Source of the DNA: a virus
Length of the DNA stretch: 64,000 nt
Virus record (IMG/VR): IMGVR_UViG_3300036770_007034
Span: 1-64,000 of that record
Reading direction: 5' to 3' (one strand)
A model generated the notes under the pieces. It was given only the letters and a program-made list of their open reading frames with translations. It did no database searches and had not been told where the DNA came from. Numbering within the stretch: position 1 is the stretch's first letter; the number at the start of each line of letters is the position of its first letter. The position numbers were made by a program, and so were the translations under genes. Positions 16,389-27,000 of the stretch are shown here, piece after piece.

Positions 16389-18128
16389 ATGGCCAAAGTA
16401 ACCCCTGTAGCACCCGGTGGACAAGGACTGCCCGCTGGAGTCACGCAAGATCCTATCAGCGGAATACTGATCTATCGCGGTCAGCCCATTCCTGCAGGAT
16501 CCTATGAAGGTGTACAAAAGATAGTCGATGCCATCAACAATCGCCGTCCAGTCACGTTCCAAGACTATGATCGTAATGTGGGTGCAGTCACCCGTACTTA
16601 TGACCCTATAGCGCAGAGCCAGGCAGTAGGGCCTGCTAATCCAGATACCGTAGTGGTACCAGCCACTGAGCGCAACCCTGCTCGAGGCGTGAGAGACAAT
16701 CCCGCCAACCCGCCCAATACCGCGGCACCGGCACCCGCGGTAGATCCTACAGAGATTGTAGCCAGACCCAATCCACAAGGCAATCCGCCCGATCCCACCA
16801 TTACCGATCCTGCCGAAGGACAAGTCTCCGAAAGCGTCAATCCTGTGTCTACCGTGGTAGACACAGACGCACAACCAGTGGACGAAGTTCCGCTGGCTTC
16901 CTTGCGCCGAGCGCCTGAAAACAATTTCGTGTTTGATCCTGATACTGGTGAACTCCTGCCAGCAGATTCTGCACAGGCCGAGTTTATCGTAGAAGAGCAA
17001 GAACGCATACAAAATCGTGCTCCCTTGGCCGTGGGCGGAAACTTTACCGAAGTGTTTGATGTAGAAACCGGGCTTTACAACGTAGAGAATCTTGACACTG
17101 GTGAGATTATCGCCACAGGACTCACTGAACAAGAAGCTATCGTTCGTGCCCGAGAAGCAGCCACGGGCGGCACAGGATTCAGAGGCAGCGAAGGAGATTT
17201 TGGAGACACCGGTCTTACACCGCAACAGATCCGAGTACAAGAAGCACAGCAACGTGCTATCAACGCCCAGGCCGCTCTCACTAGAGCAAGAGATCAGGCC
17301 ACTTTATCCGAACAACGCAAAGCATCAGGTGCAGCCATTGGCGATGGTGACTGGCGTGTACGGTTGCGCCTGGCGCCTTATGCCACTTATCTCTACAAGA
17401 CTCCGGGCAACAACACTGCCGGCATCCTACAACCGCTCAAAGATACCGATGGTGTGATATTCCCTTACACACCCAGGATAGACATACAGTACTCGGCTGA
17501 TTATAGTGCCTACGATCTCACACACAACAACTATCGTGGATACTTTTACAAAGGCAGCAAGGTAGGCGAAGTGATATTGACCGCAGATTTTACTGCACAA
17601 GACACTTCTGAAGCCAACTACCTTTTGGCAGTGATACATTTCTTCAAGGCCTGTACCAAGATGTTCTATGGCAAAGACAACGAACGTGGAGCACCTCCAC
17701 CTTTGGTGTATCTTACAGGATTAGGCGAATATCAGTTCAATGAGCATGCCTGCGTGATATCTAATTTCAACTACAGCCTGCCACCAGATGTGGACTATAT
17801 CCGCGCACGTAGCACCATGGCATCATCGGCTGGAGTCACTCAAGGCGGCAACGGCTTGTTGTGGCAGCGCAGTCTCGCACCGTCGGCCACGGCCAGCTAC
17901 AATCTTGATTCGATCTGGGCTCGCCTCACAGGAGCCAACCTGCCCAAAGGTGCGGTAAACTATCCACCTGCACCGCCTAACCTTGGACAGAACTCACCTA
18001 CCTATGTGCCTACCAAGATACAGATGACCTTGACCCTGCTGCCAGTACAGAGCCGACAGCAGGTCAGCCAGCAGTTCAGTCTCAAAGAATATGCCAATGG
18101 CAACTTACTCAAGGGAGGATTCTGGTAA
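16389..18128 (+). CDS. Baseplate-tail tube junction protein (gp48/gp54-like)
   Basis: The start MAKVTPVAPGGQGLPAG is placed downstream of the late promoter. The 579-residue product has a Pro/Asn/Thr-rich, low-complexity N-terminal region (about residues 1-300) including one DTGLYNVENLDTGEI-like element. From residue 318 there is a folded domain: WRVRLRLAPYATYLYKTP, VGEVILTADFTAQDTSEANY, FFKACTKMFYG, PPPLVYLTGLGEY and NYSLPPDVDYIRARS. This last pattern recalls the gp48/gp54 tube-cap proteins of T4-like phages. The N-terminal extension is unusual. It overlaps the gp53 start by one base (TAATG). Confidence 0.6.
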   Translation: MAKVTPVAPGGQGLPAGVTQDPISGILIYRGQPIPAGSYEGVQKIVDAINNRRPVTFQDYDRNVGAVTRTYDPIAQSQAVGPANPDTVVVPATERNPARGVRDNPANPPNTAAPAPAVDPTEIVARPNPQGNPPDPTITDPAEGQVSESVNPVSTVVDTDAQPVDEVPLASLRRAPENNFVFDPDTGELLPADSAQAEFIVEEQERIQNRAPLAVGGNFTEVFDVETGLYNVENLDTGEIIATGLTEQEAIVRAREAATGGTGFRGSEGDFGDTGLTPQQIRVQEAQQRAINAQAALTRARDQATLSEQRKASGAAIGDGDWRVRLRLAPYATYLYKTPGNNTAGILQPLKDTDGVIFPYTPRIDIQYSADYSAYDLTHNNYRGYFYKGSKVGEVILTADFTAQDTSEANYLLAVIHFFKACTKMFYGKDNERGAPPPLVYLTGLGEYQFNEHACVISNFNYSLPPDVDYIRARSTMASSAGVTQGGNGLLWQRSLAPSATASYNLDSIWARLTGANLPKGAVNYPPAPPNLGQNSPTYVPTKIQMTLTLLPVQSRQQVSQQFSLKEYANGNLLKGGFW

Positions 18129-18427
18129 TGGCCATATATCAACCAACCTCTAGCTACTTTGACACACCGGTCACGGGGGTGTATCTCAATACCTGGGTCA
18201 ATCGACCTATTCCTCGCCAGGCCGATGATGTGCTGTTCCGTATCAACACTACCTACAATCTACGTCCAGATTTGTTGGCTTATGACCTCTATGGTGACCC
18301 CACACTGTGGTGGGTATTCGCACAGCGTAATCCCAACACCTTGACAGATCCACTGGGGGATTTTCGCGACGGGGTATCGATCTATCTGCCCAAGATCAAC
18401 ACGCTGAGAGAAGCACTGGGATTCTAA
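18128..18427 (+). CDS. 53: Baseplate wedge protein gp53
   Basis: A 99-residue wedge protein that helps bind wedges together in baseplate assembly. The central motif LAYDLYGDPTLWWVFAQRNPN, with DPLGDFRDGVSIYLP following, is the LysM-like core typical of gp53. T4 gp53 is longer (196 residues); marine relatives are short like this. It sits between the gp48/54-like gene and the large hub-associated gene. Confidence 0.85.
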   Translation: MAIYQPTSSYFDTPVTGVYLNTWVNRPIPRQADDVLFRINTTYNLRPDLLAYDLYGDPTLWWVFAQRNPNTLTDPLGDFRDGVSIYLPKINTLREALGF

Positions 18428-18430
18428 CGG

Positions 18431-21301
18431 ATGTCAAGACTCACACCCGCTGAACAAGCACAGCTTGACGGGCTGATAGCACGCCGCCGTGCGCTGATCA
18501 GAGAGATCAACGAAGCCACTAGGAATCTCGAGCGCACCCAACGAGAGATTAGGACAGTAGAAGATCGCCTGCGTGTGGAAACCAATCCTGGCGCCAAGGA
18601 CATACTGGTTCAGAAACTTACACAGCTACAGCAACAAGAAAAACAGCAAGACGCACAGCTCAATGCTCTCAATCAAGAGCTCAACGAAGTAGAATCTCAG
18701 ATCGATGCTTTACAATCTCCTCGTACCAATGAGACAGCGCAGGAAAGCGCCAGCATCACTGTGCAAGATGATGCGACAGCCGCTGACGAAGGAGCTCGCA
18801 CGCAGAATCCTGTGCCTCCGGAACAGGTTCTAGATTCTAATGAACAGATAGTAGATATATCTGAAGTCAATCTGCCTCCCAGCAATGCCAGCCAGCCGCC
18901 GTTGGCCAACAACGAAGAACTTGGACTGGTAGATGGAGTCAGTACAGTGGGAGGATCGGCTCCTGTGCGCACTTCGGTGCAGACACAGCCCGGTGCAGCC
19001 ACTCCACCAGATGATGCCAGACAGCCTCCGGCCTCTACTGTGGGCGAATCTACCAGCGCATCCGTGCCTGGCCGGGCTGCCGTGGCCCGAGAGTTTATAG
19101 ATCCTATCAATTCCACTCCAAATCTCCTGGCCAAACTGGCGTCAATGACTTATACTGTGTCGATCTATCTGTTGAATCCCAATGAGTACAAACAATTATT
19201 AGTCAATCAACGCAAGTCTCTGCCGCCCAGCACTTCGCTGATCATACAGAGCGGCGGCATACCGCAGGGCAATGTCAGCGGCACCGGTACACGGAATCCT
19301 TATTTTGACGTGGACTTTTATGTGGATGATGTCAGGCTGGAGAGCCTGGTCACCGGCAAGGCCGGAGTGGGTGCGCATTCGGCCTTCAATCTTGAATTCA
19401 CTATCACTGAACCCTACGGTATCACTTTCTTGCCTCGGCTCAAAGCCGCCGTGATCAACCATCTAGGTGCCAGTGCAGATGTCAACGAGCTGAGCCAGAA
19501 TTTCCTCATGATCATAAGATTCTATGGGTACGATGATCAAGGTAATATGATCAATGGTGCCAATCTTGGAGCCACTCAGCAGGATCGCAGTGACTTCAAT
19601 GCCGTGGTAGAAAAATGGATACCATTCCAGCTGGCCAACGTCACGTACCGCATACAGAACAAGGTCACAGAATACAAGATCGAAGCCACCGTGGTTGACA
19701 GCAACGTGGCCTACAATACCATGTATGCTACCATTCCTTTCAACTTTGAGCTCACTGCCGATACCGTGCAAGCTCTCCTAAACGGCAAGGCCACATTGGT
19801 ATCTACCGGCGAGACCGGAGGTATAGAAGATTTTGTCCCTGGTGTGACTGATCGGCAGCCTGCTCCTCCCAAGGCCGCTGCTATACCTAGCAAGAGTACC
19901 TACATCGGTGGATTATGCGATGCCTTGAACCAACACGAAGAAAATATCCGCAGGAAAAATGGATATGAGATCGCCAATCGTTTCGTGATCGAATTAGAAG
20001 ATGTTCCGGGATTGAAAGATGCCAAAGTGGCCCGTCCAGGGCGCCAAGACAAATCCAGCAGTGCCATGAACAAGAATCAAGAAGCCGCTGCCAAGTATCT
20101 TGGTTCCAAGACCAGTTATCAAGCTGACATGAAAAATTTCAGCATCGTGGCTGGCACGCAGATCGTGCAACTGATCGATCTCGTGATGCGCACCAGCAGT
20201 TATATCACTGCTCAGCAGAATCTCATCTACGATCCCAAAACAGGAGTACCTATAAATCAATCTCCGGTGAGTACCGTACAATGGTATCGCATCAGGAGCG
20301 AATGTCGGCCCATTGACTATGATCGCAAACGCGAAGCCATAGCCTATGAGATCAAATACATCATTTCGAGATATCAGATCAATGATCCTCAGAGTGCATA
20401 TTTTCCTCGTGCCCGATATCGTGGCGCTCACAAAAAATATAATTACTGGTTCACCGGAGAAAATTCCGAAGTGCTCGATTTCCAGATTGACGTGAACACT
20501 AACTTTTTTGTGACCATTGGCAACGATGGCAAGACTCCGGAAAATCAAGCAGACGCACAGTTCAAGATCAAACGAACGTTCCAGGCACAGCCCGGGCAGT
20601 CACAGCAGCCGGGATCTGACCAGGCAGGTATACCAGCTGCCAATCTCGCTGACAGGCTTTATTCTCCCACAGACGTGGCCCAGACCAAGGTAGAAATAAT
20701 AGGAGACCCAGATTGGATACAGCAGAGTGAAGTATTCTATAAAGGCATAGATCTCAGTCCGTTCTTGGCTGACGGTTCGGTAAACTTTGATGCCAGCGAG
20801 GTGCTGTTTGAAATCAATTTCAATCCGGCTTCTGACTACGATCTTGGCATAGGTATCATGGACGTGAGAAATCATAATCAACGCAATCAGAGCCTGTTCC
20901 GTCCGGCACCACAGAAATCGGTTTTTTCAGCCTACAAAGTGGACAGTAGATTCAGCCAAGGACGATTCACACAACAATTACACGGCACCATAATTGAATT
21001 TGGTCTGACCGCTGGCAACACCACACCTACAGGTAGTGCCGTATCATCGGCTGGCACTGCCGCCGGTGTGCGTACCACTGGTGCTCCAGTTCCGGCATTT
21101 GAAGTACAACCAACTCCGGGACTCTCTAATTTAGAAATCAGCAACCCCAACGGAGCGATAAATTATAAGCCCAGCGGGTTATCACAGGTGTTGGATGCCA
21201 GGGCACGAGAGCGTGCAATCAGTGGCGATTCACCAAAACCTGGACAGACGGTAGTGTCAGACGATGCTATCTCTAACGCACCATTTGCTGGCGGAGCATA
21301 A
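18431..21301 (+). CDS. Large baseplate hub-associated structural protein
   Basis: A 956-residue protein, not matched confidently to a T4 gene. Residues 1-95 are a coiled coil (repeated Glu/Gln/Leu); 96-220 are a Pro/Ala/Ser-rich linker; a folded region begins at about 221 with FIDPINSTPNLLAKLASMTY and contains YFDVDFYVDDVRLESLV, FNLEFTITEPYGITFLPRL and RFYGYDDQGNM. Later parts include VQWYRIRSECRPIDYDRKR and VLFEINFNPASDYDLGIG; the C-terminal 110 residues are again low complexity. The position between gp53 and gp5 suggests a hub role such as that of gp27, but this is inference from context. Confidence 0.6.
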   Translation: MSRLTPAEQAQLDGLIARRRALIREINEATRNLERTQREIRTVEDRLRVETNPGAKDILVQKLTQLQQQEKQQDAQLNALNQELNEVESQIDALQSPRTNETAQESASITVQDDATAADEGARTQNPVPPEQVLDSNEQIVDISEVNLPPSNASQPPLANNEELGLVDGVSTVGGSAPVRTSVQTQPGAATPPDDARQPPASTVGESTSASVPGRAAVAREFIDPINSTPNLLAKLASMTYTVSIYLLNPNEYKQLLVNQRKSLPPSTSLIIQSGGIPQGNVSGTGTRNPYFDVDFYVDDVRLESLVTGKAGVGAHSAFNLEFTITEPYGITFLPRLKAAVINHLGASADVNELSQNFLMIIRFYGYDDQGNMINGANLGATQQDRSDFNAVVEKWIPFQLANVTYRIQNKVTEYKIEATVVDSNVAYNTMYATIPFNFELTADTVQALLNGKATLVSTGETGGIEDFVPGVTDRQPAPPKAAAIPSKSTYIGGLCDALNQHEENIRRKNGYEIANRFVIELEDVPGLKDAKVARPGRQDKSSSAMNKNQEAAAKYLGSKTSYQADMKNFSIVAGTQIVQLIDLVMRTSSYITAQQNLIYDPKTGVPINQSPVSTVQWYRIRSECRPIDYDRKREAIAYEIKYIISRYQINDPQSAYFPRARYRGAHKKYNYWFTGENSEVLDFQIDVNTNFFVTIGNDGKTPENQADAQFKIKRTFQAQPGQSQQPGSDQAGIPAANLADRLYSPTDVAQTKVEIIGDPDWIQQSEVFYKGIDLSPFLADGSVNFDASEVLFEINFNPASDYDLGIGIMDVRNHNQRNQSLFRPAPQKSVFSAYKVDSRFSQGRFTQQLHGTIIEFGLTAGNTTPTGSAVSSAGTAAGVRTTGAPVPAFEVQPTPGLSNLEISNPNGAINYKPSGLSQVLDARARERAISGDSPKPGQTVVSDDAISNAPFAGGA

Positions 21302-21310
21302 GGAACAGAT

Positions 21311-23659
21311 ATGGGTTGGGCAGCGCAACGGACCACGGGTACACCCCGTGAATATCAGCTAGACAAAGGCGGCAGCCAGCCAGTGGCTGGCCTGCCCTAT
21401 GTAGGCATAGTGAAGAACACTAATGATCCCATCCGGGCAGGACGTATACAGGTATGGATCAAGGAATTTGGCAACGACAATCCTGCGGATGAAGATACCT
21501 GGAAGACCATGAGTCCGGTGCTGCCATTCTACGGTACTACCGAGCAGTTTGGCACTGATACCGGAGAAGGTAGTTTCATAGGTAATAAACAGAGCTATGG
21601 TATGTGGTGGACTGCTCCGGACATAGACACTCAAGTGGTCTGCATATTTGGTGCAGGCGATCCTAATCAAGGATACTATATTGGTAGCTTGGTCAAGCCT
21701 GGTATCAATCACATGTTGCCGGCCATAGGGTCATCTAGAAACTACAAACTAGATAACTCTCCCCAGAGCGAATACTTCCGTAATGCTGGTCGCTTGCCCG
21801 TCACGGAGATCAATGACGAAAACCCACAGATCGACGGCAACCCTAGATTTTTTACCCAGCCCAAACCAGTACACTCAGTAGTAGCGGCAGAGATGCTACA
21901 GCAGGGCTTGATCAACGATCCAGTGCGAGGCCCTATCGGATCCAACGCACAACGAGAAGCACCTAGCCAAGTGTTTGGCATGAGCACACCGGGACGTCCG
22001 ATTTACGCCGGTGGACTGTCCGAACAAGACATACGCCAGCGTTTAGAAGCCGGAGCGGTACTACCTCAGGATGCCATAATCATAGCCCGACGTGGTGGAC
22101 ACAGCATCGTGATGGACGACGGTGATCTCACCGGTCAGGATCAGCTGATACGCATCCGTACAGCCAAAGGCCATCAGATCACCATGAGCGACTCTGGCGA
22201 CAGTTTTTATATCATACATGCCAACGGCCAGACCTGGATGGAATTTGGTAGCCAAGGTACCGTGGATGTGTATGCCACTAACTCTATCAACTTCCGCAGT
22301 GCGGGCGACATCAACTTGCATGCCGATCGTAGCGTGAATATCAATGCCAGAGCATTGGTCAACATCAGGGGTGAACGATCCGTGGCGATCGAAGGCAACC
22401 TCATACAAGCCAATGCCAAGCAGGCCATGCTGTTGTACTCTGACAGTTTTGTTGGTATCAAGAGCGACGGTAGCCTCAGTCTCAAAGCCACCAAAGCCGG
22501 CACCTGGGATGGAGGATCCAACATGGTACTCAGCGCAGGCTGTATCGCTCTCAACAGCGGCGATGCGCCTGATGTTCCGGAACCGGCCAAGATCACTTTG
22601 CAGAATCTGCCAGACACTACTTTCGAACCCAACCGAGGGTGGGTAGTGCAACCGGGTAAAATACAGACAATCGCCACCAGAGTGCCCACTCATGAACCTT
22701 ATCCGTTCCATGGTCGAGGAGTCACTGCCACTGCAGATTTGCAGGACACCGGTGAGGGAATTCCTTTCCCAGCAGAAGTTGATGAGGTATTTGATTCTAT
22801 ACAAGATACAGAATTTGATGCCATCGCATTGGAACAATATGAAGATCAAGATCCGGCGGCATTTAGTATAGGCACGATCAGTCCTGAACAAGTCACAGGA
22901 ATGCTGGCACAAAGCAGTTTCAATGTGGATCAAGATGCGTTCGAAATCAGCGATGAACTCGGTGTGGGAAAATATGGATTCTCTCCAGAACAATTAGAAG
23001 CAGCCGGATATCTCAAGCCCGGAACAGTGGAATTCTATCTTACCGACGGTACAGCCACGACCACAGAGATCCTGCGCAGTCCCAATGTATGGTCGGGCCA
23101 AGCCGGAGTGACCAGCGTGGCAGCTTTGTTGAGCGATCCTCGATTGCAAGATGCTGTACAGACTGATCTTTATCAGCTATCTCTGCAAAATCTGCGTTCT
23201 CAAGGCATAGTCACAGGCGACGAAAACCCTGCCAAACTCGCTGGAATCATACAGGCCGGTAGCAAATATGGTGCAGAAACCGTGAGAGATTGGCTCAAGG
23301 GCACAGTACAGGACGAAACAATATTGACTGATCTCAACAAGCTAGGTCGCAGTGCTCAATATGCTGTGCAATTAGTAGACCAGAAAGTGAGTTCGGCTAT
23401 ACAAGGATTTAGCACAGTGCCCCTGACATCGACCAATGTCACTGCTCGCAATCTCATCGACGATGCGGTCAGCAACGTGATTGGAAATCCCAAAGTTCCT
23501 AGCCCTAATTATGTGGGCACTTTGGATTTTTACGCTAACACATCAGATGCTGATCTCACCTACACAGGTGATGATGAGATAGTGTTGGCTCGTATCAATG
23601 CTGAACGAGCACGCCGTGGGTTGCCGCCTTTAGGCCCAGGCGGCACCATCCTAACATAG
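21311..23659 (+). CDS. 5: Baseplate hub / cell-puncturing spike protein gp5-like
   Basis: A 782-residue protein. Residues about 25-115 form an OB-fold-like domain (YVGIVKNTNDPIRAGRIQVW). Residues about 260-420 form the repeated beta-helix needle (NINARALVNIRGERSVAIEG, SDGSLSLKATKAG) typical of gp5 and VgrG. The T4 lysozyme domain is absent: no GIGH-type motif or equivalent catalytic region was found, and the tape-measure protein has a transglycosylase domain instead. The C-terminal domain contains GYLKPGT, NVWSGQAGVTSVAALLSDPRLQ and GAETVRDWLKG, a module recurring in marine phage baseplate proteins. It probably forms the trimeric spike at the tube tip. Confidence 0.8.
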   Translation: MGWAAQRTTGTPREYQLDKGGSQPVAGLPYVGIVKNTNDPIRAGRIQVWIKEFGNDNPADEDTWKTMSPVLPFYGTTEQFGTDTGEGSFIGNKQSYGMWWTAPDIDTQVVCIFGAGDPNQGYYIGSLVKPGINHMLPAIGSSRNYKLDNSPQSEYFRNAGRLPVTEINDENPQIDGNPRFFTQPKPVHSVVAAEMLQQGLINDPVRGPIGSNAQREAPSQVFGMSTPGRPIYAGGLSEQDIRQRLEAGAVLPQDAIIIARRGGHSIVMDDGDLTGQDQLIRIRTAKGHQITMSDSGDSFYIIHANGQTWMEFGSQGTVDVYATNSINFRSAGDINLHADRSVNINARALVNIRGERSVAIEGNLIQANAKQAMLLYSDSFVGIKSDGSLSLKATKAGTWDGGSNMVLSAGCIALNSGDAPDVPEPAKITLQNLPDTTFEPNRGWVVQPGKIQTIATRVPTHEPYPFHGRGVTATADLQDTGEGIPFPAEVDEVFDSIQDTEFDAIALEQYEDQDPAAFSIGTISPEQVTGMLAQSSFNVDQDAFEISDELGVGKYGFSPEQLEAAGYLKPGTVEFYLTDGTATTTEILRSPNVWSGQAGVTSVAALLSDPRLQDAVQTDLYQLSLQNLRSQGIVTGDENPAKLAGIIQAGSKYGAETVRDWLKGTVQDETILTDLNKLGRSAQYAVQLVDQKVSSAIQGFSTVPLTSTNVTARNLIDDAVSNVIGNPKVPSPNYVGTLDFYANTSDADLTYTGDDEIVLARINAERARRGLPPLGPGGTILT

Positions 23660-23665
23660 TAAATA
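23658..23665 (+). promoter_or_regulatory. Possible late promoter for gp25
   Basis: AGTAAATA, overlapping the gp5 stop and ending five bases before the gp25 ATG. It has the TAAATA core but little room for a leader. Weak. Confidence 0.35.
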
Positions 23666-23669
23666 CAGT

Positions 23670-24044
23670 ATGGCTACTTTTATCGGATTCAATACTATCG
23701 ACCAATATAAGAAATTCGTGCTCACGGATTTTGCTCTGATCAAGCGCGATCTCTTGAACTACCTCAACATACGCCAGGGAGAAAAACCCGGCCGGCCAGA
23801 CGTAGGCACCACGATGTGGAATCTCATATTTGAACCACAGACCGAAAAAACAGCAGATCTGATCATACAAGAGATACAGCGTATCGTTGGACAAGATCCT
23901 CGTATCTTCCTTTCTGATGCTGTGGCCTATCCTCAAGACAACGGTATCTTGGTAGAAGTGGAGATCCAGACAGTGCAAGGTCAAGATGCACAGCGCCTGG
24001 CCGTGTTCTTCGATCAAGAATCACGCAGAGCTTCCTACGTATAA
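23670..24044 (+). CDS. 25: Baseplate wedge protein gp25
   Basis: A 124-residue member of the GPW/gp25 family, the wedge component that joins the inner baseplate and initiates sheath assembly. Typical elements are NYLNIRQGEKPGRPDVGTT, LIFEPQTEKTADLIIQEIQR and DPRIFLSDAVAYPQDNGILV. Length is close to T4 gp25 (132). It lies 10 bases after gp5 and before gp6, the order seen in T4-like marine phages. Confidence 0.93.
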   Translation: MATFIGFNTIDQYKKFVLTDFALIKRDLLNYLNIRQGEKPGRPDVGTTMWNLIFEPQTEKTADLIIQEIQRIVGQDPRIFLSDAVAYPQDNGILVEVEIQTVQGQDAQRLAVFFDQESRRASYV

Positions 24045-24064
24045 ACTGCCCAGTTTATCTGGCA

Positions 24065-24072
24065 CATAAATA
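24065..24072 (+). promoter_or_regulatory. T4-type late promoter (CATAAATA) for gp6
   Basis: CATAAATACT, 17 bases before the gp6 ATG, identical in sequence and spacing to the copy at 16365, with GGAAAG between as ribosome binding site. Confidence 0.8.
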
Positions 24073-24089
24073 CTCGAACGGAAAGTATT

Positions 24090-27000
24090 ATGGCCAAGAC
24101 CACGAGACAAACTGCTATTTTTGGCGTAGAAGACTGGAAAAGGATCTACCAGACCTATCGCGAAGCTGACTTCCAAAGCTACGATTTTGAGACTCTGCGC
24201 AAGAGTTTCATCGACTACATACGCCTGTACTATCCCGAAAGTTTCAATGACTACATCGAGTCTAGTGAATTCGTGGCCTTGCTGGATGTCATGGCTTTTA
24301 TGGGTCAGGCCTTGGCCTTCCGCAATGACCTAAACATCCGCGAAAACTTCCTGGATACCGCCGAACGACGCGATTCTGTGATACGTCTGGCTGATCTAGT
24401 ATCGTATACTCCCAAACGCAACCAAGCCGCCCAGGGATTCCTCAAAGTGTTCAACGTGAGCACCACAGAAAATGTGATCGATTACAATGGTGTAAATCTA
24501 TCTGGAGTCACAGTGAACTGGAACGATGCTACCAATGCCAGCTGGCAAGAGCAGTTCACTGTTATTATCAATGCCGCTTTGGTAGACAGCCAGCGATTTG
24601 GTCGTCCTGGTGCGACTAAAAATATCTTGGGCATACAGACCGATGAATATACCGTGAACTTGGTCCCGGGTTATCTACCGGTAATCCCTTACAATGCCAC
24701 TGTGGATGGAACAGCCATGGCTTTTGAAGCAGTGAGCTCTACATTCCAGGACCGAGATTATGTGTATGAACCCAGTCCAAGACCTGGCGGCGAGTTCAAT
24801 GTGATGTTCCGCAATGACCGGTTGGGTTTTGCCAGTCCTAACACAGGATTCTTTTTCCTGTTCAAACAGGGCAACCTACAAGATCAAGACTACAATCTCG
24901 GCGAGCGTATCTCTAACCGAGTGATCAATGTCAATATTGAAGGCATCAACAATGACGACGTATGGCTTTATCAACTCGACGAAGTAGGGCAAATCGCGCA
25001 AGAATGGACCAAGGTTGACAACATCTATGCCGCAGCCGTGGAGCAATTATCTCCAGACGCACGTAAATTTTTCTCAGTGACCAGTCGTACCAATGATCAG
25101 ATCAATCTCAACTTTGGCGACGGTGTGTTTACAGAGATTCCTGTGGGTATCTTCCGCTCATATGTTCGTGCATCCAACGGATTGCAATACATTATCAATC
25201 CTGAAGAGATGCAGGCCATACAGATCTCCATCGGCTATGTGAGTCGCACAGGTCGATTTGAAACTATTACTTTCACCTGCGGATTGAGCCAGCCAGTGAG
25301 CAACGCTGCCAGCCGCGAGAATATCGCCGATATCAAACAGCGTGCTCCTGCTCGTTATTACACACAGAACCGCATGGTCAACGGTGAAGATTACAACAAT
25401 CTTCCTTACACCTTGTTTGGTACTATCATCAAGAGCAAGGCAGTAAACCGTTCATCTATCGGTACCAGTCGCTATCTTGACCTTGTTGACATCACGGGCA
25501 AGTACAGTTCTACCAACATCTTTGCCAGCGATGGCCTGATCTACGAGAATACCGAAGTTCCTACATTTACTTTCACCTTCGTGGATCAGAACGATATTGC
25601 CAATGTAATCATCAACGAGCTAGAACCCGTGCTGGCCAGTCGTGGAATGTTGGAATTTTACTACAACAATTTTCCTCGTCCTAATCTTGTGCCTATCGGC
25701 ATCGAGTGGAATCAGAGCACCACATTGGCCAACGAGACCACAGGATATTTCCAGTTTATCGCCAGCGGTGCTCCAGCTCCTATCGGTTCTAATACCAGCG
25801 ATAACAAAAAATACATCACACAAGGTGCCCTGGTCAAATTTGAACCTCCTGCAGGATATTGCTTTGATGCTAACAATAGACTAAAACTAGGTCTGCCCAC
25901 ACAGCCCAATGACAAGATCATACTATGGGCCACTGTTTCTGCGTTGATATTAGATGGTACCAACTTTGGCAATGGTAATCTGCCCGACGGTACCGGTCCA
26001 GTGACACTGAACAATTTTATACCATCAGAAGCTATCGCCACGCAAGTAATCGCCAAATTCATCACAGATCTTCCCACAGACGTAGAACAGCAGATCAAAG
26101 ATCAGATTGAGCTCTACAGAGATTTTGGTCTAGGATATGATTATCTCGACGGTGAGTGGTATGTGATCACATCTACTAATCTCAATCCTGCCACTACATT
26201 CAGTCTGGCCAATGCACAGAATCAATCCGGTCAAGGTCTGGATAACTCCTGGCTAGTGGCATTTGAGACCGATGGTGTCACGTATACAGTGACTTATCGT
26301 TCATTGGAAAGATTCTTTGCCAGCATCTTGCAGACACGCTTCTTCTATGATGGGTCGCAGGCCGTGTATGATCCTCGCACAGGTACCGTGATCAATGATT
26401 TCATCAATGTGCTCAAGATAAACACACAACCTGATACTTCGATAGCGTTGAATAATGATGTGATAATGGACATCGTGGGTCAGCCTATCCAGAGCGACGG
26501 ATTTGTTGATGACTTCCGTGTGCGGGTAAGTTTCAAAGACTTTGACAATGACGGTGTGCCAGACAATCCTGACTACTTCCAAGAGTTAGTAGCTCCTGAC
26601 GTGAATCCCAATCAAAAACTGGTGTTCCTGCAACAGACTGTAGACTTTGACAATCTCGAGCGTTATGTACCATTGGCCGAAGGAGTAGTACTAAGCGAAT
26701 TTGCTACAGAAGATGCTATCGAGCTAGTCAAAGATGAATATGCCAACGGGCAGATTTTTTATGCTTATGAAGAAGAGTTATTTTACGAACTTGAGATAGC
26801 TTATACCGGAGTCCGTACACTCAAAGAGATTACTGGACTGCTGGCATATACCGGCCGCCAAGATCTCAGTTTCCAGTACAGACACAATGCCCCACTGAGT
26901 CGTAGGATCGATCCTGGTACTACTAACATCATCGATATCTATCTGGTCACTCAAGCCTACTACACTGCCTATCAGAATTACATCAAAGATAGCACAGGTA

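Noticed and set aside
16356-17252. 298-codon minus-strand ORF opposite the gp48/54-like gene
   Set aside because: Composition is that of an antisense shadow, and it would overlap the late promoter; no family resemblance.
22061-22993. 310-codon minus-strand ORF opposite gp5
   Set aside because: Antisense shadow of the beta-helix region; no start signal or recognisable motif.
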